A program made the translations under genes and the position numbers. The notes under the pieces are model-generated. The model ran no database searches. It saw only the letters and a program-made list of their open reading frames with translations, and was not told the origin of the DNA. Shown in pieces: positions 1-5,299 of a DNA stretch of 5,299 nucleotides (its first letter is position 1; the number at the start of each line of letters is the position of its first letter). This DNA comes from DATLBY01 sp035526665. Its GTDB lineage: Bacteria > Acidobacteriota > Terriglobia > Bryobacterales > Bryobacteraceae. The stretch lies in contig DATLBY010000385.1 of assembly GCA_035526665.1 (NCBI GenBank), forward strand, positions 1-5,299, read 5' to 3'.

Positions 1-1668
1 AGCCAGTGTTTTTACGATCCGGTAAATCTCGACGAGCCGTACCTGCTGGCGCAGGATGGTTTGGAGCCCTCCGAGGGCAACCCGAAATTTCACCAGCAGT
101 TCGTCTACACGGTGGCGATGAAGACTATTGCTCACTTCGAGCGGGCGCTGGGCCGGCCAGCGATGTGGGCGCCGCGGGATGAGACGGAGTCATCCACCGG
201 CAGCGAGACCGAAGTCCCCACGCTGCGCATTTATCCACATGCGCTGCGGGATGCGAATGCATACTACAGTCCGGATAAACGGGCGCTCCTCTTCGGATAT
301 TTTCCGGCATCCAACACGGATCCCGGCAGCCACTTTCCCGGAGGCACGGTGTTCACGTGCCTTTCGCACGATATTGTGGCCCATGAAACCACTCACGCGC
401 TGCTGGATGGAATGCATCACAGGTTCGGCGAGCCCACAAATCCGGATATGCTGGCCTTCCACGAGGCGTTTGCCGACATGGTGGCCTTGTTCCAGCACTT
501 TTCCATGCCGGAGGTGCTTCGCCACCAGATCGCCAAGACGCGGGGGGACCTGGCCGCCCAAAGCCTGCTGGGGGAACTGGCGCATCAGTTCGGACAGGCC
601 ATCGGCAGCTACGGCTCCCTGCGCGACGCGATCGGCCGCGTAAATCCGGATACCAAACAGTGGGAGCCGCTGCAGCCGGATCCAGCAGCCTACCAGAACA
701 CGATGGAACCCCACGCGCGCGGCGCCATTCTGGTGGCTGCCGTCTTCGATGCGTTTGTGTCTATCTACAAATCGCGTGTCGCCGACCTGCTGCGCGTGGC
801 CACCGGTGGAACCGGCGTGCTGCCCAATGGCTCCCTGCATCCCGACCTGGTGAACCGGTTGAGCAGCGAGGCCGCCAAATCGGCCGAACACGTATTGACC
901 ATGTGCATACGGGCCCTCGACTACTGCCCTCCGGTCGACATGACATACGGAGACTACCTTCGGGCATTGATCACCGCCGACTATGACCTGGTGACGGATG
1001 ACGACCGCGGCTATCGAGTCGCCGTGGTCGAGGCATTCCGGCGGCGCGGCATCTACCCGCAGGACATCCGAACACTGTCGGTGGACGCGCTGGTATGGCA
1101 GCCGGGGATGGATGTCCGCTACGAATCGGTGAAGCCCTTTGTGGACCAGCTGCGCGGATTCGCCGAGGATTGCCGCTATCTGAAGTCCCGCGGTGAGATT
1201 TTCCAGCGGACGAGCGCGGCACGCCCGCTGTTGAAGCAATGGATCCTCTCCCACCTGAAAACTGCTCCCCAGGTCGCGCGCGTGCTGGGGCTGGATCTCG
1301 ACGTGGATGCGCTGGATATTGAAGTGCCCGCTCTCCGGCTGGCACAGCGTGTGGGACCGGATGGAAATTTCAGGCCGGAGGTAATCATGGAAGTCACTCA
1401 GAAGCGCACCGTAATCCTGGACGAGGCGACAAAAGCTAAGACGGAGATGCGCGGCGGCGCAACGCTGGTGGTGGACCTACGCGATGCAACTCTGCGCTAC
1501 TGCATTCGTAAGGACATTCTGAGCCGTCACCGGCTGGAGCGAATGCGCGCCTACCTTACGGGCCAGGCACAAAATTCCCTGCGAGCCACTTATTTCGGCT
1601 CGAACTTGAGCAAAGAGCCCTTCGCCTTACTCCACGGCGAAATGCAAATTCCACAGGAGGCCTGGTAA
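1..1668 (+). CDS. Thermolysin-like (gluzincin, M4-like) zinc metallopeptidase family protein, 5' partial
   Basis: The frame is open from base 1, so the true start lies outside the window. A TTG at 61 is in frame, but the 20 codons before it read as ordinary protein, so I do not take it as the start. Numbering from the codon at base 1, 555 residues are visible. Seen: a zinc-binding HETTH at residues 128-132 (bases 382-396), then HEAFAD with Glu155 and Asp159, matching the thermolysin pattern in which a third zinc ligand Glu is followed four residues later by Asp. His238, in EPHARGAI followed by an Ala/Phe-rich helix, could match the thermolysin active-site His231. The C-terminal ~270 residues match no domain I can name. 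No membrane segment is evident; a signal peptide cannot be judged. Inferred: an active zinc peptidase of unknown substrate. It is the first visible gene of a pair with the MBL gene, sharing one base at its stop. The family call is firmer than the function. Confidence 0.85.
   Translation, partial: SQCFYDPVNLDEPYLLAQDGLEPSEGNPKFHQQFVYTVAMKTIAHFERALGRPAMWAPRDETESSTGSETEVPTLRIYPHALRDANAYYSPDKRALLFGYFPASNTDPGSHFPGGTVFTCLSHDIVAHETTHALLDGMHHRFGEPTNPDMLAFHEAFADMVALFQHFSMPEVLRHQIAKTRGDLAAQSLLGELAHQFGQAIGSYGSLRDAIGRVNPDTKQWEPLQPDPAAYQNTMEPHARGAILVAAVFDAFVSIYKSRVADLLRVATGGTGVLPNGSLHPDLVNRLSSEAAKSAEHVLTMCIRALDYCPPVDMTYGDYLRALITADYDLVTDDDRGYRVAVVEAFRRRGIYPQDIRTLSVDALVWQPGMDVRYESVKPFVDQLRGFAEDCRYLKSRGEIFQRTSAARPLLKQWILSHLKTAPQVARVLGLDLDVDALDIEVPALRLAQRVGPDGNFRPEVIMEVTQKRTVILDEATKAKTEMRGGATLVVDLRDATLRYCIRKDILSRHRLERMRAYLTGQAQNSLRATYFGSNLSKEPFALLHGEMQIPQEAW
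1655..1660 (+). promoter_or_regulatory. Strong Shine-Dalgarno site for the MBL-fold gene
   Basis: A perfect AGGAGG lies inside the last codons of the metallopeptidase gene, seven bases before the ATG at 1668. It fixes the start of the MBL gene. With the TAATG stop/start overlap, it indicates coupled but independently efficient translation of the second gene. Confidence 0.85.
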
Positions 1669-3062
1669 TGAGCTCCGCTGCTTGGACGGTGCGCGTCCGC
1701 ATGTATCGACAGGGACTCGGCGACTGTTTCCTGATCACGTTCAGATCGGGCGGCGCGGAGTCGCACATGCTCATCGACTGCGGAGTTCTCACCGGGACGC
1801 CCGGGGGAGCCGATCGCATACGCCGCGTGGCGAATTCCGTATTGGAAACGACGGACCACCTGGATCTACTCGTAATTACTCATGAGCACTGGGATCACTT
1901 ATCCGGCTTCATCGACGCGCAGACGATTTTCGATAAATTCAAGATCGATGAGGTGTGGTTCGGGTGGACAGAGGATCCCGATAATCCGGCGGCGAAGCAA
2001 CTCAAGAAGAACCATGCGCTTAAATTGGCGGCGTTGAATTTGGCGGCCAACCGCCTCCAGGCCTCGGATCCGGAAGCCTCTGGAGCCATCCGGGAGGTGC
2101 TCAGTTTCTTCGGCGCCGCCGGAGCAGGGAAGACGGCGGCGGCCATGCAGTACGTTGCGAATCGCAGGGATGCGAAGATCGGGTACCGCTCGCCGGACGA
2201 GAAGCCGATCGAGCGTAAACGTTTTCCCGGAGTTCGATTCTACGTACTCGGTCCGCCGCTGGATCCCAAGCTTCTCAAGAAGAGCGATCCGTCCCAAAAA
2301 AACAGCGAGGTCTACCAGTTCGGCGCCGGTCTCAGCGCCGAGGGCGCTTTCCACGCTGCCGTAGTGCAGTCCGATCCGGAGCGCGGCATGCTCTCCTCCG
2401 AGGATGAGCAGTGGCTGAATCGCAGTTTTCCGTTTGACGACGTTTACCGCGTGCCTGTAGCGTCGGAGAAGAACCGCGCGCCGGCGGGGTACTTTAACAA
2501 ACAGGATGACTGGCGCCGTATCGATAACGATTGGCTCCAGTCTTCCGCCCAGTTGGCGCTGCAACTGGACAGCGATACCAATAATACGAGCCTGGCGCTG
2601 GCCATCGAGTTCATAAAGTCGGGAAAGGTTCTGCTGTTTCCTGGCGACGCGCAGGTGGGCAACTGGTTATCCTGGGGCGGGCTGGAGTGGGACGTGAACG
2701 GGAAGAAGGTGCACTCGTCCGACCTTCTCAACCGGACGGTGCTCTATAAGGTCGGTCATCACGGCAGCCACAACGCGACGCTGAGGGAAAAGGGACTGGA
2801 AGAGATGACGAGCCCCGATCTGGTGGCCATGATTCCAGTGGACGAAGTGTTTGCCAAGGGAAAGAAGCCGATTCCCTGGAACATGCCCTTCGGATCGCTG
2901 TATCAGCGGCTGATGGAGAAAACGAGAGGCCGGATCCTGCGCGGGGATCGCGATTGGCCGGGCGAGGGCGCTGCGCCGCCCGAGGGTTTGAGTGCCGTCG
3001 AGTGGACAGCGTTCGCCGGCGCGGCGTCCGTCACGGAGGACTATCTGGAGTTCCGGGCGTGA
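1668..3062 (+). CDS. Stand-alone ComEC/Rec2-type metallo-beta-lactamase-fold hydrolase
   Basis: A complete 464-residue protein starting at an ATG behind a perfect ribosome binding site. Seen: an opening GLGDCFLITF strand, MLIDCGV at 34-40, the metal-binding HEHWDH at 72-77 after a hydrophobic strand, TNNTSLAL near 304-311, a VLLFPGD strand with metal-ligand Asp327, and KVGHHGSHNA at 361-370. The last three resemble the NNxSLVL, TGD and VGHHGS blocks of the MBL domain of the DNA-uptake protein ComEC. There are no membrane segments and no signal peptide, so it is probably a soluble cytoplasmic enzyme without the ComEC channel. About 250 residues separate the HxHxDH motif from Asp327, more than I expect for the ComEC domain, so an insert occupies roughly residues 100-290. 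Related MBL domains cleave phosphodiester bonds, so a nuclease or phosphodiesterase role is inferred; the substrate is unknown. It is translationally coupled to the upstream metallopeptidase. Its 3' end overlaps the opposing methyltransferase gene by 22 bases. Confidence 0.9.
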   Translation: MSSAAWTVRVRMYRQGLGDCFLITFRSGGAESHMLIDCGVLTGTPGGADRIRRVANSVLETTDHLDLLVITHEHWDHLSGFIDAQTIFDKFKIDEVWFGWTEDPDNPAAKQLKKNHALKLAALNLAANRLQASDPEASGAIREVLSFFGAAGAGKTAAAMQYVANRRDAKIGYRSPDEKPIERKRFPGVRFYVLGPPLDPKLLKKSDPSQKNSEVYQFGAGLSAEGAFHAAVVQSDPERGMLSSEDEQWLNRSFPFDDVYRVPVASEKNRAPAGYFNKQDDWRRIDNDWLQSSAQLALQLDSDTNNTSLALAIEFIKSGKVLLFPGDAQVGNWLSWGGLEWDVNGKKVHSSDLLNRTVLYKVGHHGSHNATLREKGLEEMTSPDLVAMIPVDEVFAKGKKPIPWNMPFGSLYQRLMEKTRGRILRGDRDWPGEGAAPPEGLSAVEWTAFAGAASVTEDYLEFRA

Positions 3063-3598
3063 TCACGATCCGCGGCGCGCAGAAGATTGCGATACTTGCG
3101 CAGCAGTTCGTACAGCACGATTCCTCCAGCAGTGGCGACGTTTAGCGAGTGTTTGAGCCCCAACATCGGAATCCGGACGTGGGTGTCGCAGAGCGCGATG
3201 AGTTCCGGCCGGACACCCTCCACTTCATTTCCGAATATCACGCAAACCGGGAATCGAGGCCGCCAGTCAAAGAGATCCACCGCATGCGGGCTGGTTTCGA
3301 TCACCGCAACTTCGTACCCGTTGCCGCGCAGGGCTGCCATCGAATGCATCGAATCGGCGGCTTCCCACGGGACCGTCGCATCGGCACCCAGCGCCGTTTT
3401 TGTAATGCCCTTGTGCGGAGGATGTCCGGTGATGCCGCAGAGCAGTAGTTTTTCAATGGAAGCGGCATCGCATGTCCGGAAAAACGCGCCCACGTTGTAA
3501 AGGCTGCGCACATCGTCCAGCAGGACGGTGACAGGTAGTGCCAGGATGGAATCGTAGAGCTCCGCGCCCCGGGTGACCTGATAAGGGACTCGTTCCAT
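3041..3598 (-). CDS. SpoU/TrmH-family (SPOUT) RNA 2'-O-ribose methyltransferase
   Basis: A complete 185-residue protein, ATG start, TAG stop. All three SpoU motifs are present: motif 1 around 27-45 with Asn35 and the catalytic-type Arg41 (YNVGAFFRTCDA), motif 2 around 117-138 (IFGNEVEGV, Gly123-Asn124-Glu125), and motif 3 around 142-164 (IPMLGLKHSLNVATAG, Ser151 and Asn153). Family members transfer methyl from S-adenosylmethionine to a ribose 2'-OH in tRNA or rRNA, using a trefoil-knot fold and usually a dimer. Only about 25 residues precede motif 1, so the L30e-like substrate-binding domain of the larger rRNA enzymes is absent; size resembles TrmL/TrmH-type minimal enzymes. The target nucleotide cannot be read from sequence, so no symbol is given. 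It is last in the kinase-regulator operon: its ATG directly follows the regulator's TGA. I see no Shine-Dalgarno upstream (AT-rich TCGATTTTTGA), so translation probably depends on reinitiation by ribosomes finishing the regulator. Confidence 0.93.
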   Translation of the reverse strand: MERVPYQVTRGAELYDSILALPVTVLLDDVRSLYNVGAFFRTCDAASIEKLLLCGITGHPPHKGITKTALGADATVPWEAADSMHSMAALRGNGYEVAVIETSPHAVDLFDWRPRFPVCVIFGNEVEGVRPELIALCDTHVRIPMLGLKHSLNVATAGGIVLYELLRKYRNLLRAADRDHARNSR

Positions 3599-3601
3599 TC
3601 A
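3596..3601 (-). promoter_or_regulatory. Abutting stop/start junction TGAATG (translational coupling)
   Basis: On the minus strand the response regulator's TGA is followed with no gap by the methyltransferase ATG. The bases before it hold no purine-rich ribosome binding site, so stop-restart coupling is the simplest reading. The junction fixes the methyltransferase start; I saw no other start with better initiation signals. Confidence 0.6.
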
Positions 3602-4222
3602 AAAATCGATGGAACCAAGAATTTCCGACGGTTTCTTATCGAAAGCACGGCAGATGGCGAGGAGACTCTCGATGCTCGGCAGGTTTGTGCCGCGCTCGAT
3701 CGAGCTGATTTGGGATACGCTCAGCTTAGTAATCGCCGCCAAATCCTTGAGCGACCAAGCCTTCTCCACTCGCAGCACCTTAATGCGGTGCCCCAGCCGC
3801 TCCCGCAGCCTGTCATGATCGGTCCGGCCCAGGTGAAATGTCTCGACGGCGTTCTTTAAGGTTTGCCGGAGTTGGGCCAGCGAGAACGGTTTGGCCAGAT
3901 AGTCGAACACCTTCATCTTGAAGGTGGCGCGCATATCTTCCAGCGAGGGATAGCCGGTCACGATCACCACGCACATATTCGGCCAGCGCGCGAGGATCTG
4001 CTCCAGGACCTGGCTGCCCGTGAATTCACCCATCTTCATGTCAAGCAGGACAATGTCAGCCACCCGATGTTCGGATTCGGCGAACAGATCGTCCGGATGC
4101 GCAAACGTTCTGACGGCAAAGCCTTCGTCGCGCAGGAAATCATCCACGTAATTCCGGAAATCAACGTCATCGTCCAGCACCGCGATATCCACTGTCGCAA
4201 CGCCGGCATCCGTTCCGCTCAT
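3599..4222 (-). CDS. Response regulator with CheY-like receiver and XRE/Cro-C1 HTH output domain
   Basis: A complete 207-residue protein, ATG start. Receiver domain, residues ~11-127: acidic cluster DDD at 17-19, phospho-acceptor Asp61 in VLLDMKMG, switch Thr89 in VTGYPS, and conserved Lys111 in YLAKPF, so all catalytic residues are intact. After a short linker, residues ~142-203 form a helix-turn-helix of the XRE/Cro-C1 class (SLKDLAAITKLSVSQISSIERG, cited here by position 157-178; key pattern L-A-x-x-x-x-L-S-x-x-x-I-S-x-I-E-R-G). Such domains bind short palindromic operators as dimers, so phosphorylation by the partner kinase probably controls DNA binding. XRE output is uncommon in response regulators, which mostly use OmpR, NarL or NtrC types. 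The gene overlaps the kinase by 4 bases (ATGA) and abuts the methyltransferase. Its target genes are not shown here; an operator upstream of the operon would lie right of the window. Confidence 0.94.
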   Translation of the reverse strand: MSGTDAGVATVDIAVLDDDVDFRNYVDDFLRDEGFAVRTFAHPDDLFAESEHRVADIVLLDMKMGEFTGSQVLEQILARWPNMCVVIVTGYPSLEDMRATFKMKVFDYLAKPFSLAQLRQTLKNAVETFHLGRTDHDRLRERLGHRIKVLRVEKAWSLKDLAAITKLSVSQISSIERGTNLPSIESLLAICRAFDKKPSEILGSIDF

Positions 4223-5299
4223 TCTTGCGCGCTCCTCAGCACCACTTCCAATCTCGCCCCGCCCACAGCGCGGTTGCTCGCAGTGATTGTGCCGCCGTGC
4301 TGCTGCACGATTCCCTGTGCCACGGTAAGCCCTAGGCCGGTCCCCTGAGAGTCGAGGCGGCTGGATACGAACGCATCGAAAATCCCAGGCAGGACACCGG
4401 CTGGGATGCCTGGTCCGGTATCATCTACCATAACCGCAGTCCAAGATTGATTATCTCGCAATAACTTCCGAGTTGACACGGTAATTGTGCCAGCACTTTC
4501 AATAGCATACAAAGAATTTCTCAACAAGTTCACGAACACCTGCGTCAAGCGGTCGGCATTGCCTGTTACGGCGTCTTGCGGGCCCAAATTGTTCACGAAT
4601 TGCATGCTGCCCGCCCGTTCGTCAATCGCGACGAGCGACCAGGCCTCCTCCAGCAGCGGACGCAATTCGACCCGGTCCGTCGCCTGCGTCCGGACGGTGG
4701 CGAAGCCGACCAGCCCCTCGCTGATGCGCTGCAGACGCTGGGTTACCCGCAGCATCCGGCGCAGCCGCTCTTGAGAAACAGGCTCGGGAACCGTCTCCAT
4801 CAGCTTCTCGATGGATCCGTGCAGAACAGCCAGGGGCGTATTCAGCTCGTGCGCCACGCTGGCGCTTAATAAACCGAGGCTGGCGAGCCGGTCCTGCGCC
4901 TCCAAATGAGCCAGAGCTGCCGCCAACTCATCCTCCTGCTTGCGAAGCTCGGCCACGGTCATGTTTCTCGAACGCATTATATGACCGATTTCGTCCCCCG
5001 GAATCAACTGCTCGTCGATCAACTCGTGCTTGCGGTCGCCCGCCTGCGTTGCATGGTCGGCTGCCAGCATTAAGTTCAAGGGCTGGTAGACGTAAAGTGG
5101 CATGATCACAAACTCCAGCAACAGAACCGCCAGGGCGTAAATCACGCCCAGAACCAGGAACAGTGCCGTCTTGGCTCGCTCCACCACGTCATCGTATAGG
5201 ATGTTTGGCAGCGTGATGCGGCGGTACACGCCTGTCCGGGGATCCTTCAGAAAGAGAAAATCCGAGGCCGGGCTGTTCTGCCAAACTGCGCCCGGATGC
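4219..5299 (-). CDS. Membrane-bound sensor histidine kinase (TM-HAMP-HisKA-HATPase_c), 5' partial
   Basis: The frame stays open to base 5299, so the N-terminus lies outside. An in-frame GTG at 5229 exists, but the 23 codons before it (ending KDPRTG) look like continuous protein, so it is probably internal. Numbering from the first whole codon (5298-5296): a short segment that is probably extracytoplasmic; one membrane helix at ~44-71 (TALFLVLG to PLYVY); a HAMP-like linker at ~72-125 ending in PGDEIGHIM; a helical, glutamate-rich coiled-coil stretch at ~115-140; HisKA with autophosphorylated His150 in SVAHELNTPL; and HATPase_c with N-box Asn257/Asn261 (VNLLRNSLYAI), G1 DDTGPGIP at 292-299, and G2 GTGLGL at ~319-324. 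All catalytic boxes are intact. HELNxPL resembles NtrB/DctB-like kinases. It should phosphorylate Asp61 of the regulator encoded directly downstream. The sensory domain and signal are not visible. A typical topology would add another membrane helix before this one, beyond the edge. Confidence 0.95.
   Translation of the reverse strand, partial: HPGAVWQNSPASDFLFLKDPRTGVYRRITLPNILYDDVVERAKTALFLVLGVIYALAVLLLEFVIMPLYVYQPLNLMLAADHATQAGDRKHELIDEQLIPGDEIGHIMRSRNMTVAELRKQEDELAAALAHLEAQDRLASLGLLSASVAHELNTPLAVLHGSIEKLMETVPEPVSQERLRRMLRVTQRLQRISEGLVGFATVRTQATDRVELRPLLEEAWSLVAIDERAGSMQFVNNLGPQDAVTGNADRLTQVFVNLLRNSLYAIESAGTITVSTRKLLRDNQSWTAVMVDDTGPGIPAGVLPGIFDAFVSSRLDSQGTGLGLTVAQGIVQQHGGTITASNRAVGGARLEVVLRSAQE
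4232..4238 (-). promoter_or_regulatory. Shine-Dalgarno site for the response regulator
   Basis: TGAGGAG on the minus strand lies inside the end of the kinase gene, nine bases before the regulator ATG at 4222. With the ATGA overlap it supports the chosen start and coupled synthesis of kinase and regulator. Confidence 0.75.

Noticed and set aside
61..63. TTG as start codon of the metallopeptidase
   Set aside because: The frame continues open to base 1 with ordinary protein sequence (ending LLAQDG), so the gene most likely begins outside the window.
190..1254. Long antisense open frame (354 codons) opposite the metallopeptidase gene
   Set aside because: It runs opposite a gene with clear zincin motifs, its translation is His/Gln/Arg/Gly-rich with no recognisable domain, and long antisense frames are expected in GC-rich coding DNA.
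1899..2564. Antisense open frame (221 codons) opposite the MBL gene
   Set aside because: No domain motif and Arg/Leu/Gly-rich content typical of a shadow frame; the plus-strand gene has unambiguous MBL motifs.
3059..3066. GTGATCAC palindrome at the convergent junction as a terminator
   Set aside because: The stem is only four base pairs with no loop and no following T-run, so it does not qualify as an intrinsic terminator.
4020..4029. Ten-base palindrome GTGAATTCAC as an operator for the XRE regulator
   Set aside because: It is inside the receiver coding sequence (encoding GEFTG), occurs once, and is not near a promoter, so chance is the simpler explanation.
3863..4348. Plus-strand open frame (161 codons) crossing the regulator/kinase junction
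   Set aside because: It is antisense to two well-supported genes, and its His- and Gln-rich translation looks like a reverse shadow.
4473..4501. TTGACA at 4473-4478 as a -35 promoter element on the plus strand
   Set aside because: No -10-like hexamer at 16-18 bases, it lies antisense inside the kinase gene, and no plus-strand gene follows.
5227..5229. GTG as start codon of the histidine kinase
   Set aside because: Upstream codons are open to the edge and read as plausible protein; a membrane kinase is expected to have a sensory part before this membrane helix.

Overview
This is a compact, GC-rich bacterial window (roughly 60% GC by eye) with no intergenic space. Five protein-coding genes fill it in two converging blocks, and both outer genes run off the window edges. 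The style of the response regulator (receiver fused to an XRE-type HTH) and the GC content suggest a soil-type bacterium, possibly Acidobacteriota of the Solibacter/Bryobacter kind. That placement is a recollection-based inference; no rRNA or marker gene here confirms it.

Left block, plus strand (1-3062). An open frame entering from the left edge encodes a zincin metallopeptidase of the gluzincin, thermolysin-like (M4-like) type, with HETTH, a downstream HEAFAD and a possible third catalytic histidine. Its stop codon overlaps by one base (TAATG) the start of a stand-alone metallo-beta-lactamase-fold protein of the ComEC/Rec2 type, with HEHWDH, FPGD and VGHHGSH motifs. A perfect AGGAGG ribosome binding site precedes the second gene. 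The two metal-dependent hydrolases are probably made together from a transcript starting left of the window. Their joint function is unknown.

Right block, minus strand (5299 down to 3041). A membrane histidine kinase (N-terminal sensor part lies outside the window) overlaps by 4 bases (ATGA) a response regulator whose output domain is an XRE/Cro-C1 helix-turn-helix. The regulator's stop codon directly abuts the start of a minimal SpoU/TrmH-family RNA 2'-O-ribose methyltransferase. The spacing implies one operon, kinase to regulator to methyltransferase, transcribed from a promoter right of the window.

The blocks meet tail to tail: the last 22 bases of the MBL gene and of the methyltransferase gene overlap on opposite strands, so no dedicated terminator fits between them. 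No RNA genes, mobile elements, CRISPR arrays, sizeable repeats or convincing promoters were found. The points most worth a second look are the coupled peptidase-MBL pair, the XRE-output response regulator, and the RNA methyltransferase riding in a two-component operon.
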